Shown: positions 1-9,600 of the stretch, piece by piece | How positions within the stretch are numbered: position 1 is the first letter of the stretch | Layout of the letters: each line of letters opens with the position of its first letter | Source of the DNA: Aldehydirespirator sp965220645 | GTDB taxonomy: Bacteria > Actinomycetota > Acidimicrobiia > Acidimicrobiales > Aldehydirespiratoraceae | NCBI GenBank assembly: GCA_965220645.1 | Contig: OZ244836.1 | Coordinates: forward strand, 2,542,001-2,606,000 | Length of the DNA stretch: 64,000 nucleotides | Reading direction: 5' to 3' | Notes under the pieces: model-generated | Seen by the model: the letters and a program-made list of their open reading frames with translations, nothing else | Told to the model about the DNA's origin: nothing | The model's database searches: none | Program-made: the position numbers and the translations under genes

Positions 1-141
1 CAGCTGGGCGGGGGAGTCTTCAGCCAGTCCGGCCAGAGCCTCTGCCAGCACCCGCTCAGCGTCGCCGGCATCTCGACCCTCGTACACCACAATCTGCGGC
101 TCGCCGCCGTCGGTGGCCGATGCATTGACCTCGTAGCGCAC
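1..141 (-). CDS. Partial hypothetical protein (N-terminal 47 residues)
   Basis: The gene runs off the left edge of the window. The visible part starts with a GTG at 141 and reads MRYEVNASATDGG, then a short acidic, alanine-rich segment. The frame stays open to the edge and has the GC-rich third positions of its neighbours. A TACCCT box seven bases upstream supports this start. It is divergent from nth. I do not recognise the family, and too little is present to assign a function. Confidence 0.5.
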   Translation of the reverse strand, partial: MRYEVNASATDGGEPQIVVYEGRDAGDAERVLAEALAGLAEDSPAQL

Positions 142-148
142 TGAGCCG

Positions 149-154
149 AGGGTA
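149..154 (-). promoter_or_regulatory. -10 box (TACCCT) of the partial gene
   Basis: TACCCT on the minus strand lies seven bases from the GTG at 141, the spacing expected for a leaderless transcript. Visible match only; no -35 element stands out. Confidence 0.4.
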
Positions 155-348
155 CCGCTAGCGCGGTGGGGGAGTGAGCGCGATCAACCGCCCGTCCACC
201 CGCCTCGGCCCCGCCTCACCGCAAAGATGCTGAGCGCATTGGCCAGGTGCCGCTAGTGCTGCGTCGGCGAAATGGCCAGGGCGGTGCCGCAGGCCCAAGC
301 CCAGCTTGGGGCGCGACGGCAGCTCCAACTGTTTCAGCGACGGGCCGC

Positions 349-354
349 TAGCTT
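349..354 (+). promoter_or_regulatory. -10 box (TAGCTT) of nth
   Basis: TAGCTT ends eight bases before the GTG at 363. It supports that codon rather than the earlier in-frame TTG at 306 as the nth start. Confidence 0.4.
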
Positions 355-362
355 CACGTCCG

Positions 363-1004
363 GTGGCCCGCCCCCGAACACCCAAAGGCCGCGCCCGTCG
401 CACCCATGAGCGCCTGACCTCCGAGTACCCCGACGCGGTGTGCGAGCTCGACCACGGCAACGCCTTCGAGCTGCTGGTGGCCACCATCCTGTCGGCGCAG
501 GCCACCGACGTCGGAGTCAACAAGGCCACGCCCGCCCTGTTCGCTCAGTTCCCGGACGCCGAGGCGCTGGCCGAGGCCGAGCCGGAGGACATCCAGCCGT
601 ACATCAGCACCATCGGGCTGTTCCGCAACAAGTCCAAGAGCCTGGTGGGCATGGCCCGGATGCTGATTGACGACTACGGGGGCGAGGTTCCCGGCGCCAT
701 GCACGACCTCGTGCGGCTGCCCGGGGTGGGTCGCAAGACGGCGAACGTGATCCGCAGCGTGGCCCTCGGACTGCCGGGTCTGCCGGTTGACACCCATGTC
801 ACCAGGCTTTCGAACCTGCTCGGCCTCACGTCCGAGACCGACCCGGTCAGGATCGAGTCGGAGCTCAACCCGATGATCCCGGCGACCGAGCGGGGAGACT
901 TCAGCCTGCGGATGATCCTCCACGGCCGCCGGGTGTGCGTGGCCCGCCGGCCCCGCTGCGAGGACTGCGTCCTCAACGACTTCTGCCCCTCCAGCACGGT
1001 CTGA
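363..1004 (+). CDS. nth: Endonuclease III (DNA glycosylase/AP lyase)
   Basis: Base-excision repair enzyme that removes oxidised pyrimidines and cleaves the abasic site. The 213 residues contain the helix-hairpin-helix LPGVGRKTANVI with the catalytic Lys at about 125. The catalytic Asp lies in VDTHV at about 143. The C-terminal [4Fe-4S] ligands have the family spacing C-x6-C-x2-C-x5-C, ending ten bases before the stop region. Length and domain order are normal for the family. An in-frame TTG at 306 would add 19 residues, but these look unlike the family. The GTG at 363 has a TAGCTT box just upstream and is preferred. The gene stands alone before the his operon, with a 40-base gap. Confidence 0.95.
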   Translation: MARPRTPKGRARRTHERLTSEYPDAVCELDHGNAFELLVATILSAQATDVGVNKATPALFAQFPDAEALAEAEPEDIQPYISTIGLFRNKSKSLVGMARMLIDDYGGEVPGAMHDLVRLPGVGRKTANVIRSVALGLPGLPVDTHVTRLSNLLGLTSETDPVRIESELNPMIPATERGDFSLRMILHGRRVCVARRPRCEDCVLNDFCPSSTV

Positions 1005-1032
1005 GCCGGTTCCTGGCTGCAGCGCCAACCGG

Positions 1033-1038
1033 TAGCGT
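1033..1038 (+). promoter_or_regulatory. -10 box (TAGCGT) of the histidine operon
   Basis: TAGCGT ends six bases before the GTG of the hisD-hisC gene, so the operon message is probably leaderless. That leaves no room for a 5' attenuator. Confidence 0.5.
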
Positions 1039-1044
1039 TGAGGG

Positions 1045-3471
1045 GTGCTGACCCGCCTCGACCTACGCGGCGACGGCGGTCCCGTCGCCTCCCGGCTGCC
1101 CCGGCCCGAACCCGCGTCCGCGGGCCCCCGGGAGGAAGTGCGGGCCATAATCGCGGCCGTCCGGGAGCGCGGCGACGACGCTCTACGAGAGTTGACCGCT
1201 CGCTTCGACGGTGTCGAACCGGCCAGTCTCACGATTGAGCCGGCCGAGATCGCCCATGCCGCGACCCGCGTGCCGCTCGAGGTGCGCCAGGCCCTCGCCG
1301 CCGCGGTGGCCAACGTCGAGGCCTACCACCGCCACCAGCTCCTTGACGATGTGCTGCACGAGCGGGACGGCGTTGCCGTACGGGAGCGCCACCTGCCCGT
1401 GCAGCGTGCCGGCTGTTACGTGCCCGGAGGGCGAGCCGCCTACCCATCAACCCTGATCATGACCGCCATACCGGCCCGCGTGGCCGGTGTGGACGAGATC
1501 GCGGTGTGCGTGCCGCCGGGACCCGACGGTCACATCGCCGCCGTGACCCTGGCCGCGGCCGCGGCCGCGGGCGTGACCGAGGTCCACCCCGTGGGCGGGG
1601 CCCAGGCCATCGCCGCGCTGGCCTACGGGACGGAGTCGATACGCGCCGTCGACGTGATCGCCGGACCGGGCAACGCGTACGTCGCGCTGGCCCAGCGGGA
1701 GGTGGCCGGGGTGGTGGGCGTGCCTGCCGGGTTTGCGGGCCCGTCGGAAGTGGTGGTGGTGGCCGACGCCGGCGCCGATGCCACTTTCGCCGCGGCCGAC
1801 GTGATCCTGCAGGCCGAGCACGGCCCCGACGGGCTGGCGTGGCTGGTGACGTGGGACACCACCACCGCCGATGCGGTGGAGGCCGAGGTCTCCCGGCTGG
1901 CGGCCGGTGCCGAACGGCGGTCCGAGATCGAGGCGACGTTGAGGCGCTCCGGCTACAGCGTGCTGTGCTCGAGCGCCGAGCAGGCCCTCGAGGTGGTCAA
2001 TGAGATAGCCCCCGAGCATCTGGAGCTCATGGTCGCCGATCCCGAGGCTCTCGTGCCGCTGGTCCGCAATGCCGGCGCGGTGTTCTGCGGGCCGTGGGCG
2101 CCCGCTTCGGTCGGCGACTACGCAGCCGGCCCCAACCACGTACTGCCCACCGACGGGACGGCCCGCTTCGCGGGCGCCCTGGGAGTGCGCGACTTCCTCA
2201 AGAGCATGCACATCGTGACCACCGACCGGCCGGGACTCCAGCGCCTGGCACCCCATGTGATCGCACTGGCAGAAGCCGAGGGACTCACCGCACACGCCGA
2301 GTCGGTGCGGCTGCGGCTCGCCGCGCCAGATGCCGCTACGCAGGAAACGTCTCTGGAGTCGGCGGTGGACGGGGCGCCATTGAACCCGGCAGAGGTCGGC
2401 CCCGGCGTGGTGCGCCCCCGCGACGACATCGCCCTGATGGCGGGATACCACTCGCCGCAGCTCGATGTGGCCGTGCGCCTCAACACCAACGAGAGCCCGC
2501 TGCCGCCCCCGCCCGCGTTCGCCGAAGCGGTAGCGGCCTCGGCCCGTTCGGTGGTCTGGAACCGCTACCCGGACCGGGCAGCCAGCGAGCTCAGGACCCG
2601 TATCGGGGCGCGCCACGGGGTGGGCACCGATCGGGTCTTCGCAGCCAACGGGTCCAACGAGGTGCTGCAGTGCCTGCTCCTCGCCTACGGCGGCCCGGGA
2701 CGCAGCGCGGCGGTCTTCGAGCCCACCTACGCGTTGCACTCGCACTTCGCCCGCGTAACCGGCACAGCGGTCGTCGAAGGCGAGTGCAACCAGGACTTCA
2801 CCCTCGATCCCGACGCCGCGACAACGCTGATCTCTTCGACCCGGCCCTCCGTCACGTTCCTGTGCTCGCCCAACAACCCCACCGGCACGGTGGCATCCCA
2901 AGCGACGGTCGCCGCGATGCTCGACGCGGTCCGATCGGCCGGAGGCCTGCTGTGCGTGGACGAGGCCTACGCCGAGTTCTCCCCCCACAGTGCGATGGAG
3001 CTCGTCGACGATGAGACGCCGGTCGCGGTCACCCGCACCTACTCGAAGACCTGGGCCATGGCCGGAGCCCGACTCGGTTACATGGTCGGGCCGGCGTGGC
3101 TGGTCGCGGAGCTGGAGAAGGTGGCGCTGCCCTACCACCTCGACGCCCTCAAGCAGGCCGTCGGCCTCATCGCGCTCGACTACGTCGACGAGATGCAAGC
3201 CCGCGTGGACGCGATCGTGGCCGAGCGCTCGCGGCTGACGGCCCGGTTGGGCGAGTTGCCGGTGGACGTGTGGCCGTCGGGGGCCAACTTCGTGCTAATA
3301 CGGCCCCTGCACCGCGACGGCGCCGACGTCTGGCAGCAACTGGTGAACCGCTCGGTACTGGTGCGGAACTGCGCTTCGTGGCCGCGCCTGGAGGGGTGTC
3401 TGAGGGTGACGGTGGGCACCCAGGACGAGGACGACCTCTTCCTCGCCGCCCTGGAGGAGATACTGCTATGA
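1045..3471 (+). CDS. hisD-hisC: Fused histidinol dehydrogenase - histidinol-phosphate aminotransferase
   Basis: One uninterrupted 808-residue frame carries two histidine enzymes. Residues 1 to about 435 are HisD: the oxidation of histidinol to histidine. Markers are PGGRAAYPS, AEHGPDG, the Glu-His pair in EIAPEHLEL (about 324-325) and GPNHVLPTDGTARF. Residues from about 457 are HisC, the PLP aminotransferase acting on imidazole-acetol phosphate. Markers are VRLNTNESP, SPNNPTGT, DEAYAEF and the PLP lysine in YSKTWAMAGARLGY (about 668). A linker of roughly 25 low-complexity residues joins them, with no stop and no internal ribosome site. In most actinobacteria hisD and hisC are adjacent separate genes, so this looks like a stop-codon-loss fusion. 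It overlaps the next small frame at ATGA. Confidence 0.93.
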   Translation: MLTRLDLRGDGGPVASRLPRPEPASAGPREEVRAIIAAVRERGDDALRELTARFDGVEPASLTIEPAEIAHAATRVPLEVRQALAAAVANVEAYHRHQLLDDVLHERDGVAVRERHLPVQRAGCYVPGGRAAYPSTLIMTAIPARVAGVDEIAVCVPPGPDGHIAAVTLAAAAAAGVTEVHPVGGAQAIAALAYGTESIRAVDVIAGPGNAYVALAQREVAGVVGVPAGFAGPSEVVVVADAGADATFAAADVILQAEHGPDGLAWLVTWDTTTADAVEAEVSRLAAGAERRSEIEATLRRSGYSVLCSSAEQALEVVNEIAPEHLELMVADPEALVPLVRNAGAVFCGPWAPASVGDYAAGPNHVLPTDGTARFAGALGVRDFLKSMHIVTTDRPGLQRLAPHVIALAEAEGLTAHAESVRLRLAAPDAATQETSLESAVDGAPLNPAEVGPGVVRPRDDIALMAGYHSPQLDVAVRLNTNESPLPPPPAFAEAVAASARSVVWNRYPDRAASELRTRIGARHGVGTDRVFAANGSNEVLQCLLLAYGGPGRSAAVFEPTYALHSHFARVTGTAVVEGECNQDFTLDPDAATTLISSTRPSVTFLCSPNNPTGTVASQATVAAMLDAVRSAGGLLCVDEAYAEFSPHSAMELVDDETPVAVTRTYSKTWAMAGARLGYMVGPAWLVAELEKVALPYHLDALKQAVGLIALDYVDEMQARVDAIVAERSRLTARLGELPVDVWPSGANFVLIRPLHRDGADVWQQLVNRSVLVRNCASWPRLEGCLRVTVGTQDEDDLFLAALEEILL

Positions 3472-3551
3472 GCGACCTCCCCGCGTGGCGTGCCGCGATG
3501 TGCAGCGGCCCTTACCCTCAAGGAGCGCAACTCAAGGAGATCCGGACATGA
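3468..3551 (+). other. 27-residue coupling micro-ORF between hisC and hisB
   Basis: The ATG overlaps the hisC stop (ATGA), and the TGA overlaps the hisB ATG (again ATGA). The frame therefore bridges an 80-base spacer without letting ribosomes leave. The AAGGAG at 3534-3539 for hisB lies inside it. The product, beginning MSDLPAWRA, resembles nothing I know. It may be only a coupling device. Confidence 0.4.
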
Positions 3552-4138
3552 GCCGCTCATCCACCCGCTCCCGCTCCACCAAGGAAACCGTCGTCGAGTT
3601 GAGCCTCGACCTGGATGGCGACGGCGCGACCGAGGTTTCCACCGGCCTGCCGTTCTTCGACCACATGCTCGACCAGCTCGGACGCCACGGCGGTCTCGGG
3701 TTGGCTGTGCACGCCCGGGGCGACCTCGAAGTGGACGCGCACCACACCGTCGAGGACACCGGCATCGTGCTGGGAGAGGCCTTCCGCGAGGCTCTGGGCG
3801 ACAAGGCCGGGGTGCGTCGCTTCGCCAGCATCACGGTGCCGCTGGACGAAGCCGCGGTCGAGGTGGTGCTCGACCTGTCGGGACGGCCGTTCCTGCACTA
3901 CGACGTGGACTTCCCCGGCGAGAAGATCCTCGGCGACCCTCCCTTCGACCCGCAGCTGGCCGAGGAGTTCTGGCGGGCCTTCGCCACCGCGGCAGCGATC
4001 ACGCTGCACATCGTGCTGCGGCGGGGTCGCAACACCCACCACATCGTGGAGGCGTCCTTCAAGGGCGTGGCCCGGGCCATCCGCGACGCGGTGCGGGTGG
4101 AGGGCGGGGCCCTGCCCTCCACCAAGGGCACGCTGTGA
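3548..4138 (+). CDS. hisB: Imidazoleglycerol-phosphate dehydratase
   Basis: Dehydrates imidazoleglycerol phosphate to imidazole-acetol phosphate in histidine synthesis. It is a 196-residue monofunctional enzyme of normal length, with no fused histidinol phosphatase. The manganese-binding motifs are visible: FFDHMLDQLGRHGG near residue 37, DAHHTVEDTGI near 63 and THHIVEASFK near 162. The ATG at 3548 is chosen because AAGGAG stands eight bases upstream and the codon overlaps the stop of the preceding micro-ORF. A longer in-frame start at 3485 would add residues unlike the family. Confidence 0.95.
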   Translation: MSRSSTRSRSTKETVVELSLDLDGDGATEVSTGLPFFDHMLDQLGRHGGLGLAVHARGDLEVDAHHTVEDTGIVLGEAFREALGDKAGVRRFASITVPLDEAAVEVVLDLSGRPFLHYDVDFPGEKILGDPPFDPQLAEEFWRAFATAAAITLHIVLRRGRNTHHIVEASFKGVARAIRDAVRVEGGALPSTKGTL

Positions 4139-4198
4139 CAGCCAGAGGCCGAGCGCACCGAGCGCCGCTCATGCAGGTCTTCGCGAGGCGCCGAGCGA

Positions 4199-4244
4199 GG
4201 CCGTGGCCCGAGCGGCCCGTGAGCGCAAGCGAACAAGAGCGGGA
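4199..4244 (-). repeat. Single inverted copy of the dispersed 44-base repeat
   Basis: Read on the minus strand, this matches the 44-base unit found four times at 38006-38181, with only a few differences. It fills the end of the 106-base hisB-hisH spacer and stops directly before the hisH GTG. Another copy lies at 35638-35681. Confidence 0.6.
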
Positions 4245-4922
4245 GTGACACCGCTGCGACGCAAACGACTCACACCTGTTGGCGGGCACTCCAGGCCCCT
4301 GATCGCAATCCTCGACTACGGCATCGGCAACCTGCACTCCGCGCAGAAGGGCTTCGAGCACGCCGGGGCCGACGCCCGGCTCACCGCGGACCTCGGTCTC
4401 ATCAAGGCCGCCGACGGAGTGGTGCTCCCGGGTGTGGGAGCCTTCGCGCCTTGCATGGCCGCGCTGGGCCACACCGGCCTGGACGGGGCCGCGGTCGACG
4501 CGGTGCAGTCGGGTCGGCCGTTCATGGGAATCTGCGTGGGGATGCAAGTGCTCTTCGCCGGCTCCGACGAGGCCCGGGGGGTCTCAGGACTGGGCGTGTT
4601 CGACCACATGGTGCGCTGGATTCCGGGACCGGTGAAGCGTCCTCAGATGCAGTGGAATGTGCTCCAGCGCAGCCGCGACCACCGGATGCTGGCCGGTCTG
4701 GATGATCCGATCTGGGCTTACTTCGTCCACTCGCTGGCACCGGAGATTCCAGACGCATCCGACGTTGTCGCCACATGCGACTACGGCGGCCCCGTGGTGG
4801 CCGCCGTGGCCCGCGACAACGTGTGGGCCGCTCAATTCCACCCCGAGAAGTCATCCGGGGTGGGCCTGCAGATCCTGGCCAACTTCGTGACGGCCTCGGC
4901 CGCTCAGCCTCTGAGCGCCTGA
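4245..4922 (+). CDS. hisH: Imidazole glycerol phosphate synthase, glutaminase subunit
   Basis: Class I glutamine amidotransferase that feeds ammonia to HisF. The nucleophile motif GICVGMQVLF and the His-Glu pair of FHPEKS are present, and the core starts at IAILDYGIGNLHS. The GTG at 4245 is the only standard start upstream of that core. It adds about 18 residues not typical of HisH, so a CTG start near 4300 is possible. The preceding spacer carries an interspersed repeat, which may have displaced the original start. It is 225 residues as annotated, and hisA follows after five bases. Confidence 0.9.
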   Translation: MTPLRRKRLTPVGGHSRPLIAILDYGIGNLHSAQKGFEHAGADARLTADLGLIKAADGVVLPGVGAFAPCMAALGHTGLDGAAVDAVQSGRPFMGICVGMQVLFAGSDEARGVSGLGVFDHMVRWIPGPVKRPQMQWNVLQRSRDHRMLAGLDDPIWAYFVHSLAPEIPDASDVVATCDYGGPVVAAVARDNVWAAQFHPEKSSGVGLQILANFVTASAAQPLSA

Positions 4923-4927
4923 GCATC

Positions 4928-5671
4928 ATGCAGCTGTTCGGTGCAGTGGACATCCGCGGCGGTCGTTGCGTGCGCCTGCACCAGGGCGACTACGGCGCCG
5001 AGACCGTCTACGACGACGACCCGGTCGCGCGGGCCGTTGACTTCGCGGGCCAGGGCGCCGGCTGGATCCATGTCGTGGACCTCGACGGGGCCCGGTCGGG
5101 GCAACCCGACAACGCGGCCGTCGTGGCAGCCATCGCCGGCGCGGTCGACGTTCCGGTCCAGGCCGGTGGAGGGGTGCGGACCGCCGCGACCGCCGAGGCG
5201 TGGTTCGCGGCCGGCGTCGATCGGGTAGTGCTGGGCACTGCCGCGCTGCGCGACCCCGTCCTGGTGCGGGATCTGGCCCGATCGCACCGCATCGCGGTCG
5301 GTCTCGACGCCCGGGCCGGCGACGTCGCCACCGACGGCTGGCTTCAGGGCTCGGGGCGGTCGGTGCTGGATGTGGCCCGCAGCTTCGCCACCGACGGTGT
5401 GGACGCCTTCGTGGTCACCGACATCAGCCGCGACGGGACGCTGGGGGGACCCGACATCGAGGGGCTCGAGTCTGTGCTCGCTGCGGTGCCGGTGGACGTC
5501 ATCGCTTCGGGCGGCGTGGGACGGCTCGCGGATCTGACGGCCCTGGCCGGGCTCGAAGGTCGCGACGGTCGCCGGTTGAGCGGTGTCGTCGTGGGCACGG
5601 CGCTCTACGAGGGCCGCTTCACGGTTGCCCAGGCGGTGGCCGCGCTGGCCGGGACCGGCAGGAGCCGCTGA
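4928..5671 (+). CDS. hisA: ProFAR isomerase (HisA)
   Basis: (Beta-alpha)8-barrel isomerase converting ProFAR to PRFAR in histidine synthesis. It has 247 residues with GAVDIRGGRCVRL at the start, the acid of the first half in VDIRGG, QAGGGVR, and TDISRDGT carrying the second-half acid. In many actinobacteria this protein (PriA) also replaces TrpF. Here a separate trpF lies at 28054-28749, so a histidine-only role is likely but not proven. It lies five bases after hisH and one base before hisF. Confidence 0.93.
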   Translation: MQLFGAVDIRGGRCVRLHQGDYGAETVYDDDPVARAVDFAGQGAGWIHVVDLDGARSGQPDNAAVVAAIAGAVDVPVQAGGGVRTAATAEAWFAAGVDRVVLGTAALRDPVLVRDLARSHRIAVGLDARAGDVATDGWLQGSGRSVLDVARSFATDGVDAFVVTDISRDGTLGGPDIEGLESVLAAVPVDVIASGGVGRLADLTALAGLEGRDGRRLSGVVVGTALYEGRFTVAQAVAALAGTGRSR

Positions 5672-5672
5672 C

Positions 5673-6440
5673 GTGCGGGTAGCTCGGGTCATCCCGTGCC
5701 TCGACGTGGACGCCGGACGGGTGGTCAAGGGGATCAACTTCGTGGACATCCGCGACGCCGGCGACCCGGTCGAGCTGGCCGCCCGCTACGACTCCGAGGG
5801 TGCCGACGAGCTCGTGTTCCTGGACATCACCGCCTCGTCTGACCGCCGAGACACCACCGTGACCATGGCCCGGGCGGTAGCCGACGAGGTGTTCATACCG
5901 TTCACCATCGGCGGTGGCATCCGCACCCTCGACGACGCCCGACTTCTGCTGCGAGCGGGAGCCGACAAGGTCAGCGTCAACACGGCCGCAGTCCGCCGCC
6001 CCGAGTTGGTGCGGGATATCAGCCGCGAGTTCGGCGCCCAGTGCTGCGTGGTCGCCATCGACGCCCGCAGCTCGACCGAGGCGCTAAGCGGCTACGAAGT
6101 CTTCACTCACGGAGGCCGCACCCGGACCGGCATCGACGCGCTGGTGTGGGCAGCCGAGGCCGAGCGTCTGGGCGCCGGCGAGATCCTCCTCACGTCAATG
6201 GACCGGGACGGCACCAAGAAGGGCTTTGAGCTGAACTTGACATCGAAGGTTGCCGGCGCGGTGGGCATACCGGTCATTGCCAGCGGGGGAGTGGGCAATC
6301 TCGACCATCTGGTGGAGGGTGTCATCGAGGGAAAGGCCGACGCGGTGCTGGCCGCCAGCATCTTCCACTACGGAGAGCACACGATCGCCGAAGCCAAAGC
6401 CCGCATGGCCCAAGCCGGAATAACCGTCCGCCCCGCCTGA
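5673..6440 (+). CDS. hisF: Imidazole glycerol phosphate synthase, cyclase subunit
   Basis: Cyclase that forms IGP and AICAR from PRFAR and ammonia delivered by HisH. The 255 residues contain the catalytic Asp in CLDVDAGRVVKG (near residue 10) and in VVAIDAR (near 130). Phosphate-binding loops GGGIRT and ASGGVGN are also present. The GTG start follows the hisA stop by one base, with GGAG in the end of hisA as ribosome site. It is the last gene of the operon; hisG, hisE and hisI are not here. Confidence 0.95.
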   Translation: MRVARVIPCLDVDAGRVVKGINFVDIRDAGDPVELAARYDSEGADELVFLDITASSDRRDTTVTMARAVADEVFIPFTIGGGIRTLDDARLLLRAGADKVSVNTAAVRRPELVRDISREFGAQCCVVAIDARSSTEALSGYEVFTHGGRTRTGIDALVWAAEAERLGAGEILLTSMDRDGTKKGFELNLTSKVAGAVGIPVIASGGVGNLDHLVEGVIEGKADAVLAASIFHYGEHTIAEAKARMAQAGITVRPA

Positions 6441-6484
6441 ACGCAGCGAAGGGCAACCCGCCGGCCGGGACGGACCGTCACATG

Positions 6485-6497
6485 GGGCGAAACGCCC
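6485..6497. terminator. Possible hairpin after the his operon
   Basis: GGGCG-AAA-CGCCC is a perfect 5-base-pair stem in the 163-base gap after hisF. There is no T run, so it is at most a weak terminator. The rest of the gap carries a TAGTGT (6553-6558), a possible -10 for the next gene. Confidence 0.25.
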
Positions 6498-6603
6498 AAC
6501 GCAGCGAGAGACGGTTCGCGGGACGCCTCTTCCCTGGGAGCAACAAGCGCACTAGTGTCGCCGCTGCGCCACCGCATAGACCGCTGACGCCCGGAGGTCG
6601 CCT

Positions 6604-9600
6604 TTGACTGTCGCTGACACGTACCGCCTCTCCTCCCGGTACACCGACGACTCCGGCACGGTGTTCATGACAGGCCTCCAGGCTCTGGCCCGGCTGCCCA
6701 TCGAGCAGCTCCGGGCCGACCGTCTCGCGGGGCTGCACACCGCCGCTTTCATCAGCGGCTACCCGGGCTCGCCGGTGGGTGGCTACGACGCTGACGTCGC
6801 CCGGGCGATCGCCCAGGCCCCGGATCTTCCCATCGTCCTGGCCCCCGCCCTGAACGAGGAGCAGGCTGTCACCGCCGTCATGGGGTCGCAGCTGGCAGCC
6901 CTCCGCCCCGATGCCCGCCATGACGGCGTGGTCGGCATCTTCTACGCCAAGGCACCCGGCGTGGACCGGGCCGGCGACGCCCTCCGCCACGCCGTGTTCG
7001 CGGGCACCGACCCCGGCGGCGGCGCGCTGGTGATCGCCGGCGACGACCCCCACGCCAAGAGCTCTACCATCCCGTCGTCATCGGCCGGGACCCTCGCCGA
7101 CATGCACATACCGGTGCTCTACCCGGGCACACCCGGCGAGGCGCTGGATCTGGGCCGTCATGCCGTCTACCTGTCGAGGGCCACCGGGCTGTGGACCAGC
7201 CTGAAGATCGTGGCGGACGTCGCCGACGGCAGCGGCACCGTCCACCTCCACCCGACCAGGATCGAGCCGCAGCTCCCGACCATCGACGGTGAGCGCTACG
7301 TCCACACTCCCGACGGCCGGCTCCTTACTCCGCACACCGTGGCCACCGAGCGTGAGATCTGTGAGGTCCGGCATCCGTTGGCCATCGAGTACGCGGCGCT
7401 CAACCGCCTGAACCATGCAACCGTCAACCCGGCCGACGCCTGGATCGGCATCGTGGCCTCGGGCATCACCTACCGGGAGCTTCGGGAGGCATTGCGCCGG
7501 CTCGGGTTGGCCCACGACACCGACATCGCGGCGACAGGCATCCGGCTCATGTGCATGCAGATGCCGATCCCGTTCAGTCCCGAGCGGGCCCGCAACTTCG
7601 CCCGGGGCCTCGAAGAGGTGTTCGTGGTGGAGGAGAAGCAGCCCAACATCGAGTCGCTCATCAAGGACGCCCTGTACAACGAGGCCCGGCGCCCCCGGGT
7701 GACCGGCAAGTTCGATGAGCAGGACGCCATGCTCCTGGTGGGCCACGGTGGCCTGAGCGCGGATGACTTGCTGGATCCGCTGCGCCGCCGTCTGGGCCAG
7801 CGCATCGGTCATCGGCTCACACCAAGTAAGCCCCCGCGGGAACTGATTGCGCTCAACTCCAAGGTGGCCCGCACCCCGTACTTCTGCTCGGGATGTCCCC
7901 ACAACCGCTCCACCAAGGTTCCTGATGGGGCCGCGGTCGGGGCCGGCATCGGCTGCCACACCATGACCCTGCTCATGGACTCCGACGGCTTCGGCGACAT
8001 GATCGGACTGACCTGCATGGGCCAGGAGGGCGCTCAGTGGATCGGCATGGCACCCTTCGTGGACACGCCCCACATCTTCCAGAACATCGGGGACGGCACG
8101 TACTTCCACAGCGGTCAGCTAGCCATCCAGGGCGCGATCGCAGCTGGCGTCGACGTGACGTACAAGCTGCTCTGGAACCGCACCGTGGCCATGACCGGCG
8201 GCCAGGATCCGCAGGGCCTGATTGGTGTGGCCGAGGTGTGCAGAGTGCTTCTGGCCCAGGGAGTGGCCCGCGTGCTGATCACCACCGAGGATGTCGCCCG
8301 CTATCACGCTGCGGATCTGCCCGCCGGTGTGGACGTGTGGCCCCGCACCAGGCTCATCGAGGCCCAGGAGGTGCTGGCTGAGACCAAGGGCGTGACCGTG
8401 CTGCTCCACGACCAGCAGTGCGCGGCCGAGGCCCGCCGGGGTCGCAAGCGGGGCACGGTGTCCGTGCCACGCCAGCGGGTCTTCATCAACGAACGGATCT
8501 GCGAGGGCTGCGGCGACTGCTCGCAGATCAGCAACTGCCTGTCGGTGCAGCCGGTCGAGACGGCCTTCGGGCGCAAGACCCGCATCGACCAGACCACCTG
8601 CAACCTTGACTTCTCGTGCCTGGAGGGGGACTGCCCGTCGTTCATGACGGTGAAGCAGCCGGGACGCCTCAGGTCATGGCTGCGGGGCATCACCGACCGC
8701 GGCCGCGGCGAGCCGGAACGCACGAATGCGGCGCCCGCAGCTCCTGCCGACCTGGACGACCCCGTGCCGGTCGTGCCAACCGACGAGCTGTCGGTCCGCA
8801 TCGTGGGAATCGGGGGCACCGGGGTGGTGACTGTCAGCCAGATCATCGGCACTGCGGCCATGTTCGATGGATACGAGGTGCGCGGCCTCGACCAGATCGG
8901 CCTTTCCCAGAAGGCCGGGCCCGTCGTCAGCGACCTGCGGCTGAGCCAGGACAGCGAGGCGGACAGCAACCGGCTCGGCGCCGCCCAGGCCGATGTGCTT
9001 CTGGCTTTCGACCAGTTGGGGGCGGCATCGCCCTCCGGCCTGGACACGGCTCACCCGGAACGCACCGCAGTCGTCGGGTCGGTGTCGCGGACCCCCACCG
9101 GGGCGATGATCGCGCACCCGGAGCGCACCATGCCCTCGCCGGCGGAGTTGGAAGCGGTCATCGCGGCCGCCACCCGGGCCGATTGCCAGCACTGGGCCGA
9201 CGCCCAGGGAGTCACTGAGGCGCTGTTCGGCAACTCGGTCACGGCCAACGTATTCGTGGTCGGCATGGCGGTGCAGGCGGGGGTGCTGCCTCTCTCGCCC
9301 CAGTCGGTGGAGCAGGCCATCGAACTCAACGGCGTGGCCGTGCAGAGCAACCTTGAGGCGCTCCGGTGGGGCCGGACGATGGTGGCCAGGCCTGCGACGG
9401 TGTCAGACGCGATCACCGCCGGGCATGGCCGCTCCGACAGGCATTCCGGACCTCCGGGGCATTCCGACCTCGATCCCCAGACCGCGGCGCGGGTGAGGGC
9501 GGTGGCCGCCGCGGCCGGCTTCGACCGCGGCGCGCCAGGCGCCGACGGGACTAGCGACGTCGACGGACCCCAGGACGGCGGTGGTTACCGCGGTCCGGTC

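Noticed and set aside
1447..3198. Long open frame antisense to hisD-hisC
   Set aside because: It mirrors the third-position GC bias of the real gene and has no recognisable domains, promoter or ribosome site.
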